DNA of 41,450 nt. Source: an uncultured Bacteroides sp. (lineage in GTDB: Bacteria > Bacteroidota > Bacteroidia > Bacteroidales > Bacteroidaceae). The stretch spans positions 1 through 41,450 of the forward strand of contig CASENM010000033.1 of assembly GCA_949289295.1 (NCBI GenBank), given 5' to 3'. Below the pieces are notes generated by a model that did not search any database, was not told the DNA's origin, and saw nothing but the letters and a program-made list of their open reading frames with translations. Numbering within the stretch: the first letter of the stretch is position 1; each line of letters starts with the position of its first letter. The position numbers and the translations under genes are program-made. Positions 16,583 through 26,073 of the stretch are shown in pieces.

Positions 16583-18340
16583 ATGTTCAGAACTCATACT
16601 TGCGGCGAGTTGAGGCTCGCCGATGCAGGCAAGAGCGTGACGTTGGCCGGATGGGTGCAGCGCTCGCGCAAGATGGGAGGGATGACTTTTGTTGACCTCC
16701 GTGACCGTTACGGGATTACTCAGCTGGTGTTCAACACGGATGTAAATGCCGAGCTTTGCGAGCAGGCCAACCATCTGGGTCGTGAATATGTGATTCAGGC
16801 AAAAGGGACAGTCAGTGAGCGCTCCAGCAAGAACGCCAATATCCCAACCGGTGAAATCGAAATCATAGTGTCGGAGTTGAACGTCCTGAATGCGGCACAA
16901 ACCCCTCCTTTTACTATTGAAGACAATACGGACGGTGGCGATGACCTCCGGATGAAGTACCGCTATCTGGACCTGCGCCGTTCCGCTGTCCGCAAGAATC
17001 TGGAACTTCGTCACCGGATGACCATGGAAGTGCGCCGCTATCTTGACAGCAAGGGATTCCTGGAGGTGGAGACTCCGATGCTGATCGGTTCCACCCCTGA
17101 GGGCGCGCGCGACTTTGTGGTTCCCTCACGCATGAATCCGGGGCAGTTTTATGCGTTGCCCCAGTCTCCGCAGACTTTGAAGCAATTGCTGATGGTGTCT
17201 GGTTTCGACCGTTATTTCCAGATTGTAAAGTGCTTCCGCGATGAAGACCTGCGGGCGGACCGCCAGCCGGAATTTACACAGATTGATTGCGAGATGAGTT
17301 TTGTGGAGCAGGAGGATATCATCCAGATGTTTGAGGGAATGGCGAAACATTTGTTCAAGGAGCTTCGTGGCGTGGAGTTGGATGAACCGTTCCTTCGAAT
17401 GCCGTGGGCGGATGCCATGAAATATTATGGCAGCGACAAGCCCGACTTGCGTTTCGGCATGAAGTTTGTGGAGCTGATGGACGTGATGAAAGGTTACGGT
17501 TTCTCCGTTTTCGACAATGCGGCTTATATCGGCGGTATCTGTGCCGAGGGTGCGGCTCATTATACCCGCAAGCAGCTTGACCATCTGACCGAGTTTGTGA
17601 AACGTCCGCAGATTGGAGCCAAGGGAATGGTTTATGCCCGTGTTGAAGCCGACGGTACAGTGAAATCAAGTGTCGACAAATTTTATAGTCAGGAGGTACT
17701 TCAGAAGATGAAAGAGGCGTTTGGTGCGAAGCCGGGCGACCTGATTCTGATTCTGAGCGGTGACGATGCCATGAAGACACGCAAGCAATTGTGTGAGTTG
17801 CGTCTGGAAATGGGCAACCAGCTCGGTTTGCGCGACAAGAACAAATTCGCTTGTCTGTGGGTCGTTGATTTCCCGATGTTCGAGTGGAGCGAGGAAGAAG
17901 GCCGGTTGATGGCGATGCACCATCCGTTCACTCACCCTAAAGATGAGGATATACCTTTGCTCGATACGAATCCGGCAGCCGTGCGTGCCGATGCATACGA
18001 CATGGTGGTGAATGGTGTGGAAGTAGGCGGCGGTTCCATCCGTATTCATGATTCGGCTCTTCAGGAAAAGATGTTTGAGATTTTGGGGTTCACTCCGGAA
18101 AAAGCACAGGAGCAGTTCGGCTTCTTGATGAATGCATTCAAATTCGGTGCTCCGCCCCATGGAGGCTTGGCATACGGGCTTGACCGCTGGGTGTCTTTGT
18201 TCGCAGGGCTGGATTCTATCCGCGACTGCATCGCTTTCCCGAAAAACAATTCGGGCCGTGATGTGATGCTGGATGCTCCGGGTTGTCTCGACCAGAAGCA
18301 GTTGGATGAGCTTCATCTGAAAGTAGACATTAAAGAATAA
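16583..18340 (+). CDS. aspS: Aspartyl-tRNA synthetase
   Basis: A 585-aa class IIb synthetase charging tRNA-Asp (possibly tRNA-Asn too in organisms lacking AsnRS; not decidable here). N-terminal OB-fold anticodon-binding domain (about 1-105, [26 protein letters not shown] split at its usual start). Catalytic domain with motif 2 [18 protein letters not shown] and motif 3 [15 protein letters not shown]. The bacterial GAD insertion domain lies between, about 280-415. The ATG giving [10 protein letters not shown] was chosen: the promoter (TACCTTTG, 16539-16546) lies inside the longer reading frame, so the 17-residue extension cannot be the main product. Confidence 0.97.
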   Translation: MFRTHTCGELRLADAGKSVTLAGWVQRSRKMGGMTFVDLRDRYGITQLVFNTDVNAELCEQANHLGREYVIQAKGTVSERSSKNANIPTGEIEIIVSELNVLNAAQTPPFTIEDNTDGGDDLRMKYRYLDLRRSAVRKNLELRHRMTMEVRRYLDSKGFLEVETPMLIGSTPEGARDFVVPSRMNPGQFYALPQSPQTLKQLLMVSGFDRYFQIVKCFRDEDLRADRQPEFTQIDCEMSFVEQEDIIQMFEGMAKHLFKELRGVELDEPFLRMPWADAMKYYGSDKPDLRFGMKFVELMDVMKGYGFSVFDNAAYIGGICAEGAAHYTRKQLDHLTEFVKRPQIGAKGMVYARVEADGTVKSSVDKFYSQEVLQKMKEAFGAKPGDLILILSGDDAMKTRKQLCELRLEMGNQLGLRDKNKFACLWVVDFPMFEWSEEEGRLMAMHHPFTHPKDEDIPLLDTNPAAVRADAYDMVVNGVEVGGGSIRIHDSALQEKMFEILGFTPEKAQEQFGFLMNAFKFGAPPHGGLAYGLDRWVSLFAGLDSIRDCIAFPKNNSGRDVMLDAPGCLDQKQLDELHLKVDIKE

Positions 18341-18376
18341 GGCGTTCGTGGCTTTTCTTGAATTGACATGATTTTC

Positions 18377-18433
18377 CACTGCAGCATGTCGCAGGATTTA
18401 TTGGAAGAATGAATCCTGTGTCATTCTGCAGTG
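18377..18433 (+). repeat. Imperfect 22-bp stem-loop between aspS and gtrA
   Basis: 18377-18398 pairs with 18412-18433 over 22 positions with two mismatches and one G-U pair; the loop is 13 bases. The ends are CACTGCAG and CTGCAGTG. No T-run follows, so it is not a standard intrinsic terminator. The gtrA start is 26 bases downstream. Confidence 0.7.
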
Positions 18434-18459
18434 TATAATAATTTGTAACCAATAGTTGA

Positions 18460-18849
18460 ATGAAAGAATCTGTGCGTATTTTCCGCTTTGCCGTAGTCGG
18501 TACGCTCAATGCACTGATAACGGCTTTAGTGGTGTGGCTGTTGATGCATATCGAGGGGGAGAGCTATATTACGGCAAATATCATCGCTTATCTCATTGCA
18601 CAGATTCATAATTTCATCTGGTGCAAATATTGGATATTTCCTTTGGAAGCAGATGGCAAAAAAAATAGCATCTGGCATCAGATGCTATTTTTTGTCGGTG
18701 CTTTTATGTTGGCCTACAGTGCCCAATTCCTGTTTCTTTTGATGCTGGTCGAGCTGTTTCACTGCAATGAATACTTTTCCCAGTTTCTGGGATTGTTCGT
18801 CTATGGCGCGGTAAATTTCATGACCAACAGGCATGTCACTTTCCGTTAG
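18460..18849 (+). CDS. GtrA family membrane protein
   Basis: A 129-aa protein with four hydrophobic helices (about 8-28, 35-52, 78-98, 105-122). The GtrA pattern is visible in RFAVVGTLNALITALVVW and in the end FLGLFVYGAVNFMTNRHVTF. GtrA proteins are thought to move polyprenyl-phosphate-linked sugars or to assist cell-wall or surface polysaccharide synthesis; no glycosyltransferase partner is adjacent here. Its stop overlaps the convergent ACT-protein stop by 4 bases (18846-18849). Confidence 0.88.
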   Translation: MKESVRIFRFAVVGTLNALITALVVWLLMHIEGESYITANIIAYLIAQIHNFIWCKYWIFPLEADGKKNSIWHQMLFFVGAFMLAYSAQFLFLLMLVELFHCNEYFSQFLGLFVYGAVNFMTNRHVTFR

Positions 18850-19274
18850 GCCATTTCAAGCAGATGTTTCTCTTCAATGTAGTTCAGTTTTTTCTCTAAT
18901 ATGACATCCCGTGTCAGTTCCGGATTGTCAGTGCGGAATACAAGTATTCCTTTGCCTGAAAGCAGGAACGAATAGAGGTAGGAAATTCCGATTCCAGCTT
19001 CGCTGAAACTGCGTATGGCATCGGCTGCCCGTCCGGGCTGGTTGTCGAGCATGATGGCGAACACCTCTGAGAGATTGGCGGAGATCCCTGCCTGTTTCAG
19101 CGTTTCGTAGGCACGCATGGGCTCGGAGCAGATGATTCGGTAGATGCCGTATTCGACAGTATCTGAAATGGTGGAAGCTATCAGCTGGATGTGAGCTTCC
19201 TTGAGCAATTCGAGCACTTGCAGCAGTGTGCCCGATTTATTTTCTACAAAAACGGACAATTGATGTACAATCAT
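18846..19274 (-). CDS. ACT domain protein (tandem ACT), paaK partner
   Basis: A 142-aa protein with two ACT-like halves. The first starts MIVHQLSVFVENKSGTLLQVLELL; the second starts about residue 70, EVFAIMLDNQPGRAADAIRSF. ACT domains bind amino acids or other small ligands. Members of this double-ACT type are commonly encoded next to phenylacetate-CoA ligase in Bacteroidetes and Archaea, as here (35 bases after paaK), and may sense an aromatic amino acid or product of its breakdown. No catalytic domain. Confidence 0.87.
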   Translation of the reverse strand: MIVHQLSVFVENKSGTLLQVLELLKEAHIQLIASTISDTVEYGIYRIICSEPMRAYETLKQAGISANLSEVFAIMLDNQPGRAADAIRSFSEAGIGISYLYSFLLSGKGILVFRTDNPELTRDVILEKKLNYIEEKHLLEMA

Positions 19275-19309
19275 ATTTGTTGAGTTTTATTTCAGGTTAG
19301 ACTAGTTTG

Positions 19310-20623
19310 CTAAATTAATGTTTTTCTCAAATCTTTTACGCGTACGGCTTTTCCTTCTTGCTTCGGGAGAGAGCCTTTCGGCAAGAGTTTTACGCGTGGC
19401 GTAATCAGTATTTCGTCTTTCAGCTGACGGGTGATTTCCTTGGTCAGATTTTGCAGGAACCCATAGTCGTCTGTGAAGTCATTGAGTTCCACCTCCACGG
19501 TCATTTGGTCGTTTGCTTCGAGGTTGGTCAGCGTGATGAGATATTCGTTCCCTAATTCCTTGAACTGCATCAGGATGTTTTCAATCTGGATCGGGAAGAT
19601 GTTCACTCCCTTCAGAATCATCATGTCGTCACTGCGTCCTTTCATGCGGTCCAGCCGTTTGTGGTGGCGTCCGCACGGACAGTCACCTGGAAGGATACGG
19701 GTCAGGTCGCGTGTACGGTAGCGCAGGAGCGGCATGGCTTCCCGGTTGATTGTGGTCAGTACGAGTTCGCCCACTTCACCTTCCGGAACAGGCTCCAGGG
19801 TTTCCGGATCCACGATTTCCACAATGTAGTAGTCTTCCCAAATATGCAGGCCGTTTTGTTCCGGACATTCGAAGGCTACCCCCGGTCCGCACATTTCCGA
19901 CATTCCGAACGAGTTGTAAGCCTTTACTCCCAGCATGTTCTCTATTCGTCGGCGTTGTTCGTCGGAGTGCGGTTCGGCTCCGATAATCAATGTGCGTAGT
20001 TTGGTGTCACGGCGCGGGTCAATCCCCATTTCTTCCATCACTTCATAAAGTCTTCCTGCATAACTGGGAATAGCGTGAAGAGCCGTTGTCCCGAAGTCGG
20101 TGATGAATTTGATTTGGCGTTTGGTGTTGCCGGCTGCGGCGGGGACGGTAAGCATACCCAGACGTTCCGCTCCGTATTGGAATCCCAGTCCGCCGGTGAA
20201 CATTCCGTAACCTGATGAATTTTGGAAGATGTCTCCTTTGCGTAATCCTACCATATAGAGGCAGCGTGCTACTGCATTTGCCCATTCATTCAGGTCACGC
20301 TGAGTGTGCAGAATGACTGTAGGAGTTCCAGTGGTTCCACTTGACGAATGCAGACGGACCACTTCTTCCAATGGAACAGCCGATAGTCCGAATGGATAAT
20401 GGTCACGCAGGTCTTGTTTGGTGGTGAAAGGTGTTTTTTGCAAGTCATCCAGCGAGCGGATATCTTCCGGTTTCAATCCGATTTCGTTGAAGCGTTGTTT
20501 ATAGAAAGGAGTGCGCATACACCGTTGGACGGTTTGCTGCAGTCTTTCCAGTTGAAGTTTTTCTATTTCCGGACGGGTCATAGTTTCCAGTTCCGGATGC
20601 AAATACATCTCTTCGTGTTTCAT
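19310..20623 (-). CDS. paaK: Phenylacetate-CoA ligase
   Basis: A 437-aa adenylate-forming enzyme that makes phenylacetyl-CoA (or a related aryl-acetyl-CoA) from the acid, ATP and CoA. The phosphate-binding loop SSSGTTGTP is at 93-101. The core NSFGMSEMCGPGVAFECPEQNG is typical of PaaK. The C-terminal AMP-binding lid contains LDRMKGRSDDMMILKGVNIFP and a conserved lysine near the end (LPKQEGKAVRV). No paaABCDE oxygenase genes are nearby, so a role in reverse or anaerobic aromatic amino-acid metabolism is more plausible. Followed by the ACT gene; driven by its own promoter and long hairpin leader (20679-20815). Confidence 0.93.
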   Translation of the reverse strand: MKHEEMYLHPELETMTRPEIEKLQLERLQQTVQRCMRTPFYKQRFNEIGLKPEDIRSLDDLQKTPFTTKQDLRDHYPFGLSAVPLEEVVRLHSSSGTTGTPTVILHTQRDLNEWANAVARCLYMVGLRKGDIFQNSSGYGMFTGGLGFQYGAERLGMLTVPAAAGNTKRQIKFITDFGTTALHAIPSYAGRLYEVMEEMGIDPRRDTKLRTLIIGAEPHSDEQRRRIENMLGVKAYNSFGMSEMCGPGVAFECPEQNGLHIWEDYYIVEIVDPETLEPVPEGEVGELVLTTINREAMPLLRYRTRDLTRILPGDCPCGRHHKRLDRMKGRSDDMMILKGVNIFPIQIENILMQFKELGNEYLITLTNLEANDQMTVEVELNDFTDDYGFLQNLTKEITRQLKDEILITPRVKLLPKGSLPKQEGKAVRVKDLRKTLI

Positions 20624-20678
20624 GGTTTTTTATCGGTTATATTTCATTGTTAGATGAAAGCTTGCCTTTCAAATGACG

Positions 20679-20766
20679 GTTGACGGGTTGTCAAGATAGT
20701 GTCGGTTCAGTTCAGGGTATGTTTATATTCAGAACTTTGTCAACCTGTATCTTGCAACCCGTCAAC
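20679..20766 (-). promoter_or_regulatory. Long hairpin in the paaK leader
   Basis: 20679-20698 and 20748-20766 are reverse complements (20 against 19 bases, one single-base bulge) with a 49-base loop. TTGTCAA occurs at 20689-20695 and again at 20738-20744. It begins about 13 bases after the predicted paaK RNA start. No T-run follows on the minus strand, so it is not a plain terminator. Confidence 0.7.
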
Positions 20767-20785
20767 GGAAAGCTCATAGCTTTGG

Positions 20786-20815
20786 CAAATATAGCAATAA
20801 TAAAGCGAAAACAAA
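20786..20815 (-). promoter_or_regulatory. Promoter of paaK-ACT
   Basis: On the minus strand TTTG (20815-20812), 18 bases, TATATTTG (20793-20786). The predicted RNA start near 20779 gives a 156-base leader containing the long hairpin. Confidence 0.7.
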
Positions 20816-20882
20816 TAAAAACTTTCAAATATTCATGCCGATGGATGTTTTTGCTTTTAAAATGTTTCCTGGATTTGTCGCA

Positions 20883-23732
20883 TTACTCAAATGAACCATA
20901 GCGTGTAGGAATCAGTTTTCGGTCTCCCAGTGTGTTGTCAATTCTTGCCACGTTAATCCAGAATTTGTTTTCGCGCACTTCTTCTGTCGGGTAGACAGCT
21001 TTCTCGCGGCTGTACATGTGTTGCCACTTGTTGCTCACTGCCTCATATTCCGGATGGGGAGCATTTACCAACACATTGTCTTCTTTTGAAGCGTCTCCGT
21101 TCTTGATTTCTTCTATTTCATTCCAGATATTTTGCATGGCATGTACAAACCGGTCAAGTTCTTCCAGACTTTCACTTTCGGTGGGTTCGATCATCAGTGT
21201 GCCGTGGACAGGGAATGAGAGAGTGGGAGCATGGTAACCATAATCCATCAGACGCTTAGAAATGTCATTCTCGGAAATGCCGCTTTCCTCGTGAATTTTC
21301 CGGCATTCTAGAATCATTTCGTGTCCGACAAAACCATTCTTGCCCTGATAAACGACACCATACGTGTCTTTTAGACAAGCTGCCAGATAGTTGGCGTTTA
21401 AAATGGCTGTTTCTGTGGCATGGCGTAATCCTTCTTCACCCATCATGCAGATATAACCATAAGTGATAGGAAGAATGCCCGCACTTCCGTAAGGTGCGGC
21501 TGCAACCTCATTTTGCGCGTCTCCGGTAGATACATGTCCGGGAAGAAAAGGAATCAGGTGTTCAGAAACGCAAACCGGACCCACTCCCGGTCCTCCTCCT
21601 CCGTGCGGACTGGCAAATGTCTTATGCAGATTCAGATGGCAGAGGTCGGCCCCGATAGCGGCCGGATTAGTCAGTCCTACTTGTGCATTCATATTCGCCC
21701 CGTCCATGTAAACCTGTGCGCCGCATTTATGAATGATGTTACATATTTCTGCGATGTCTTCTTCAAAGATTCCGTGGGTGGAAGGATATGTAATCATCAG
21801 TGCGGCCAGATTGTCTTTATTGGCTTCGGCCTTGGCTTTCAGGTCATTGATATCTACGTTCCCATGTGAATCACAGGCGCAAGTGAGAGGTTCATATCCG
21901 GCCTGTACGGCTGAGGCCGGATTTGTGCCATGGGCTGAAGCTGGAATCAGCACGAGATGCCGGTGCCCTTGTCCGATGCTTTCCAGATAACTGCGTATGA
22001 TTCGCAAGCCTGTGTATTCGCCTGCCGCTCCGGAGTTGGGCTGGAATGTGATGCCGGGGAATCCGGTAATTGCCTTGAGCTGTTCCGACAAGTTGTGGAT
22101 CAGTGTCTGATAGCCTTCCGCTTGTTCTTTGGGCACCAGCGGATGGACATTCATCCACGCTGGATTGCTGAGCGGAAGCATTTCGGCCGCTGCGTTCAAT
22201 TTCATGGTGCACGATCCGAGAGAAATCATTGAATGAGTCAGTGAAATATCTTTTCGCTCCAGTCGCTTGATGTAACGCATCATTTCGGTTTCCGTATGAT
22301 ATTTCCTGAAAATTTCGTGTGTGAGGAAAGACGTGTGCCGGCGGAGCTCTTTGGTGACAGGTGCTGTGTCTGGAATTTCAGTTGCGTCATGGGTGGAAAC
22401 TTCTGCAGCGATACCGAAAATGTTGACTAACAGATTGATGTCGGCCAAGGTTGTTGTCTCGTCTATACTGATGCCTACATCGCCGTTTTTAAAATAGCGC
22501 AGATTGACTCCCTTGCTTAGTGCGATGGTCTGAAGCTTTTGTGAGGTCACTTGTGCGGGAAGTTTGATGCGAAGGGTGTCAAAGAATGTTTCATTTGTCT
22601 GTTTATATCCCAATCGCGTAAGCTGTCTGGCCAGCCAGAAAGCCGTTGCGTGGATTTTGTCGGCTATTTCCTTGATACCTTCCGGTCCGTGGTAGACGGC
22701 ATAGAATCCGGCCATAGTAGCCAGCAGCGCTTGTGCTGTACAGATGTTGGAAGTGGCCCGTTCACGTTTGATGTGTTGTTCGCGTGTCTGTAAGGCTAGC
22801 CGATAGCATGGGTAGCCGTACTTGTCTTTCGAGAGACCAATAATACGTCCGGGCATATTCCGCTTGTATTCGTCGCGAGTGGCGAAATAGGCGGCCGACG
22901 GGCCTCCGTAGAACATGGGGATTCCGAGGCGTTGCGTGCTTCCGTACACGATGTCTGCCCCCCACTCGCCGGGAGGTACCAGCAGGGCAAGCGACAGGAT
23001 GTCTGCGCCTACAGTTACCTTACATCCAGCGGCGTGAGCTTTCTCGGTGAATTCTCGGTAGTCTTCTACATTTCCGCTGTCGTTTGGATATTGGATGATG
23101 CACCCGAAGATGTCCGGTGTGAATTCAAGCGATTTATAGTTCGTTACTTTTACTTGGATTCCTTGTGGAACAGCACGTGTACGGATGACGGCCAGCACTT
23201 GAGGGAATACTTCTTCATCCACAAACAACGTGTTTGCTCCGGCTTTCTGCTGTGTGCGGCTTCGCAGTCCATACATCATGGTAGCCGCTTCGGCCGCTGC
23301 GGTCGCTTCGTCCAGCAGTGAGCAATTGGCCAGTGGCATGGCGGTCAGGTCGCAGACCGCTGTCTGGAAGTTCATCAAGGCTTCCAGACGGCCTTGTGAT
23401 ATTTCTGCCTGATAAGGTGTATATGAGGTGTACCAGACCGGATTTTCAAACACGTTGCGTTGGATAACGGCGGGAGTAGCCGTGTCATACCATCCTGCGC
23501 CGATATATGATTTGTATATCTTGTTTTCGGCTGCCAGTGAGGCGATATGTTCTGCAAATTCCCGTTCGGTCATGGCTGGAGCCAGGTTCAGTTTTTCTTT
23601 CAGACGGATTCCCGAAGGGATTGTCTTATCCATCAATTCATCGACAGTCTCTACTCCGATTCTTTTCAGCATCACAGCCAAGTCATTCTCGTTGATGCCT
23701 ATATGTCTGTGAGAAAATATTGTTGTTTTCAT
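20883..23732 (-). CDS. gcvP: Glycine dehydrogenase (decarboxylating), P-protein
   Basis: The 949-aa fused (alpha-beta) P-protein of the glycine cleavage system, decarboxylating glycine and passing the aminomethyl group to lipoyl-H protein. The N-terminal half (1-445) carries the typical SYIGAGWYDTATPAVIQRNV and YTPYQAEISQGRLEALMNFQ. The C-terminal half (about 465-949) has the PLP-binding lysine K704 in HLNLHKTFASPHGGGGPG. Length is standard. gcvH and gcvT are not in this window. It follows an MBL hydrolase gene by 47 bases and may be cotranscribed with rsmG and that gene. LipB, which supplies lipoate for H-protein, is encoded nearby (26074-26733), probably by chance. Confidence 0.97.
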   Translation of the reverse strand: MKTTIFSHRHIGINENDLAVMLKRIGVETVDELMDKTIPSGIRLKEKLNLAPAMTEREFAEHIASLAAENKIYKSYIGAGWYDTATPAVIQRNVFENPVWYTSYTPYQAEISQGRLEALMNFQTAVCDLTAMPLANCSLLDEATAAAEAATMMYGLRSRTQQKAGANTLFVDEEVFPQVLAVIRTRAVPQGIQVKVTNYKSLEFTPDIFGCIIQYPNDSGNVEDYREFTEKAHAAGCKVTVGADILSLALLVPPGEWGADIVYGSTQRLGIPMFYGGPSAAYFATRDEYKRNMPGRIIGLSKDKYGYPCYRLALQTREQHIKRERATSNICTAQALLATMAGFYAVYHGPEGIKEIADKIHATAFWLARQLTRLGYKQTNETFFDTLRIKLPAQVTSQKLQTIALSKGVNLRYFKNGDVGISIDETTTLADINLLVNIFGIAAEVSTHDATEIPDTAPVTKELRRHTSFLTHEIFRKYHTETEMMRYIKRLERKDISLTHSMISLGSCTMKLNAAAEMLPLSNPAWMNVHPLVPKEQAEGYQTLIHNLSEQLKAITGFPGITFQPNSGAAGEYTGLRIIRSYLESIGQGHRHLVLIPASAHGTNPASAVQAGYEPLTCACDSHGNVDINDLKAKAEANKDNLAALMITYPSTHGIFEEDIAEICNIIHKCGAQVYMDGANMNAQVGLTNPAAIGADLCHLNLHKTFASPHGGGGPGVGPVCVSEHLIPFLPGHVSTGDAQNEVAAAPYGSAGILPITYGYICMMGEEGLRHATETAILNANYLAACLKDTYGVVYQGKNGFVGHEMILECRKIHEESGISENDISKRLMDYGYHAPTLSFPVHGTLMIEPTESESLEELDRFVHAMQNIWNEIEEIKNGDASKEDNVLVNAPHPEYEAVSNKWQHMYSREKAVYPTEEVRENKFWINVARIDNTLGDRKLIPTRYGSFE

Positions 23733-23779
23733 GATAGTTTCATTTAAAGGTTTTTGATTCAGGCTTTTCAGTAAAAATA

Positions 23780-24418
23780 TCAGCGGAAAAAAGGATTGTT
23801 CATCTTTTCATAACCGATGCTCGTTTCGTTGCCGTGGCCCGGGAATACGAGGGTGTTGTCAGGAAGAACAAACAATCTGGATGCGATGTTCTCACGGAGG
23901 TCGTCAAAATTTCCTCCTTCCAGGTCGGCACGCCCGATACTTCCTTTAAACAAAGTGTCTCCACTGAACATGCAATGTTCTTTTTCGCAATAATACACAA
24001 GGCTTCCCGGTGAATGCCCCGGAACGGAAATGGCTTTCAGTTCTGTATTTCCGAAGCGTATGATTTCGCCGTCTGCAATGTAATGTCCCAATGGTGCCGG
24101 CTCCTCATTCAACGGAAATCCGAATGACTTGCAGAAGGAGGCAATTCCAGACAGCAGAAACTCATCCTGACGGCTGGCTTCGGGTGCGGTGCCAAATTCG
24201 CGGGCAGCAAAAGCATTGCCGAACAGGTGGTCCGCATGCAGATGGGTATTAAGCAGATGTTTCACCGTAAGCTGTTGCTCGGCAACGAAATTTTTCAGCC
24301 GTTGTTGCTCTTCTTTGTAATAGCATCCGGCGTCAATGATGACCGCTTCTTTCGTTTCGTCGGCCAATAGATAGCAATTGACCGGAAACATGTTGAATTC
24401 AAAACGTTTTATTTTCAT
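23780..24418 (-). CDS. Glyoxalase II-like MBL-fold hydrolase
   Basis: A 212-aa metallo-beta-lactamase-fold enzyme with the metal motif THLHADH (about residues 58-64), then the SVPGHSPGSL histidine, SGDTLFKGSIGRADL aspartate, and VFPGHGNETS histidine. This set matches glyoxalase II-like short proteins such as YcbL, acting on thioesters or related substrates. The long C-terminal glutathione-binding helices of true GloB are absent, so the substrate is open. It starts 15 bases after rsmG stops and lies ahead of gcvP. Confidence 0.9.
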   Translation of the reverse strand: MKIKRFEFNMFPVNCYLLADETKEAVIIDAGCYYKEEQQRLKNFVAEQQLTVKHLLNTHLHADHLFGNAFAAREFGTAPEASRQDEFLLSGIASFCKSFGFPLNEEPAPLGHYIADGEIIRFGNTELKAISVPGHSPGSLVYYCEKEHCMFSGDTLFKGSIGRADLEGGNFDDLRENIASRLFVLPDNTLVFPGHGNETSIGYEKMNNPFFR

Positions 24419-24433
24419 GGCAGTCTCTGTTTT

Positions 24434-25057
24434 TTAGTTGACAGTTACGTAGACCACTTTTTTAGTCTCGAAATATTCTTCCTTAAAGTAGGTGCTGAGG
24501 TCGATGATCTCTGCCTTGTGTCTGAACGGTTGGATTTCTCTATCCAGCTCTCCTCCTTTCAGGCAGAAGATGCCGTTGGGGAAAGAATTCTTTTGCTCTT
24601 TTTTGATGTTCTTCCGCACCACTTTCATCAAGTCGGCCAGCGGCATGACCGCACGGCTCACTATGAAGTCGAACGTCTGTTCTTCTTCTTCTGCCCGGCA
24701 GTGGCGTGTAGTCACATTCTTCAGCCCGATTGCTTCTGCCACTTCTGTAGCCACTTTCACTTTTTTACCGATGCTGTCCACCAAGTGGAAATGGGAATCG
24801 GGGAACATGATGGCCAGCGGAATGCCCGGGAAGCCTCCACCTGTGCCCAAGTCCATGATGTCTGTTCCTGGACGGAAACGGATTACTTTGGCGATGCTCA
24901 GCGAATGGAGTACATGGTGTTCGTAAAGGTTGACAATATCTTTGCGTGATATCACGTTGATTTTACTGTTCCAGTCTGTGTACAGGTCGTATAAGGCGGC
25001 AAACTGCTGTTTCTGCTCTTCTGTCAGGTCGGGAAAATATTTGTTGATGATTTCCAT
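24434..25057 (-). CDS. rsmG: 16S rRNA (guanine527-N7)-methyltransferase
   Basis: A 207-aa SAM-dependent methyltransferase that modifies G527 in 16S rRNA; loss in other bacteria gives low-level streptomycin resistance. Seen: an N-terminal helix region with LYDLYTDWNSKINVISRKD, the SAM loop DLGTGGGFPGIPLAI, and the FIVSRAVMPL motif with its arginine. The ATG giving MEIINKYFP is chosen; the longer frame starts at a TTG. It follows the DUF3298 lipoprotein gene by 9 bases. Confidence 0.95.
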   Translation of the reverse strand: MEIINKYFPDLTEEQKQQFAALYDLYTDWNSKINVISRKDIVNLYEHHVLHSLSIAKVIRFRPGTDIMDLGTGGGFPGIPLAIMFPDSHFHLVDSIGKKVKVATEVAEAIGLKNVTTRHCRAEEEEQTFDFIVSRAVMPLADLMKVVRKNIKKEQKNSFPNGIFCLKGGELDREIQPFRHKAEIIDLSTYFKEEYFETKKVVYVTVN

Positions 25058-25066
25058 GCGTTTCAA

Positions 25067-25921
25067 TTATTTAGTGGTTAGATAGGGTGTAATTTCTTCA
25101 TTTGTCATGTTCAGCTCGAAGCTTCCCATGAAGTAAGGAGCTATTTCGTATGGGTTATAGAGGAATTTTATCCCGTCGTCTGTAAGAAGAAAGTTTTCCG
25201 GGATGAACACATCCTCGTCCAGCAGGATTCCGTTGGCCCGAAGTCCGTCGATGCCGGTAATGGTGTCCGTTTCAAGCCGTTCGTTGGCAGCTTCGACAAT
25301 TCTTCCGAGCAACAGCCGACGTATCTGGTCTTTGTCCGCACGGCCGAACACATGTTCTCTGCTTACGGGGTGTCCGGTCCGGGCATCGATATTCACCCAT
25401 TTGGTCCATGTGTTAGGGTGTGCTCCTCCCGTATTCTGGAAAGTGATTACCTGGAAATTCCATACACTGTCACGTCCTTTTTCCAATTCCGATGTAATCT
25501 CGAAGTCATAGTTATACCATGAAGGCATGTCTTCAGGATTTACGCCGTTCGCTATGTCAGTCCGGTAATATTCCGTCACGTCACGGCGGTAGTCGCTGAT
25601 CAGGCTGGCGGTAATGGAGTCGATGAATGTCTTGGGTGTCAGCTTGGCGTAGAAATCGCCGAAGAACATTTGTTTCAGGGTGTAGTTGACAGCTTCCGAA
25701 ACGGAGTCGTTGTCTGAAAAAGGATTCAGATAAGCGAAGCTGAGCTTGATGTGGCACGAGGGCGATGATTCGTCGCGGCCGGTCAGGTAGACCGTCGTAT
25801 CGGCGTTGCAGGCATTGACGGTAGCTTCGCCGATGTATTGCCCCTCTGTACATCCCGATACCGCGATACCCGCAAATGTACCTGCAAGAAAGTATGTGAA
25901 AAACAAATTCGTTTTCTTCAT
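25067..25921 (-). CDS. DUF3298/RsiV-like lipoprotein
   Basis: A 284-aa lipoprotein with lipobox AVSGC after a hydrophobic segment (FFTYFLAGTFAGIAV). The mature part carries a DUF4163-like half and a C-terminal DUF3298 domain ending in YNPYEIAPYFMGSFELNMTN (the YEIAPYA-type signature of RsiV-like proteins). A lipoprotein with this fold may bind a cell-wall ligand; it lacks the cytosolic anti-sigma part of true RsiV. The start was taken at MKKTNLFF, after the promoter-like TATATTTG at 25967-25960. It heads the minus-strand run to rsmG. Confidence 0.85.
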   Translation of the reverse strand: MKKTNLFFTYFLAGTFAGIAVSGCTEGQYIGEATVNACNADTTVYLTGRDESSPSCHIKLSFAYLNPFSDNDSVSEAVNYTLKQMFFGDFYAKLTPKTFIDSITASLISDYRRDVTEYYRTDIANGVNPEDMPSWYNYDFEITSELEKGRDSVWNFQVITFQNTGGAHPNTWTKWVNIDARTGHPVSREHVFGRADKDQIRRLLLGRIVEAANERLETDTITGIDGLRANGILLDEDVFIPENFLLTDDGIKFLYNPYEIAPYFMGSFELNMTNEEITPYLTTK

Positions 25922-25959
25922 GATGGCTTGAATGTTTTGAGAGTTTTGTGTTCGTTTCA

Positions 25960-25967
25960 CAAATATA
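25960..25967 (-). promoter_or_regulatory. Putative -7 element for the DUF3298-rsmG run
   Basis: TATATTTG on the minus strand matches TAnnTTTG. The predicted RNA start is near 25953. The -33 is not convincing. Confidence 0.5.
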
Positions 25968-26018
25968 GTACAATTCATGGATTGAAGCTAAAAAAATGAC
26001 AGTTCTTTTTTGCTTTTC

Positions 26019-26050
26019 TTTGTCTGTTACGCTGAAAAAATATTCCTTTG
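26019..26050 (+). promoter_or_regulatory. Promoter of lipB
   Basis: TTTG (26019-26022), 20 bases, TTCCTTTG (26043-26050), one mismatch to TAnnTTTG. The leader is about 17 bases. Confidence 0.55.
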
Positions 26051-26073
26051 CAGCGAAATAATGTTAGAAGACT

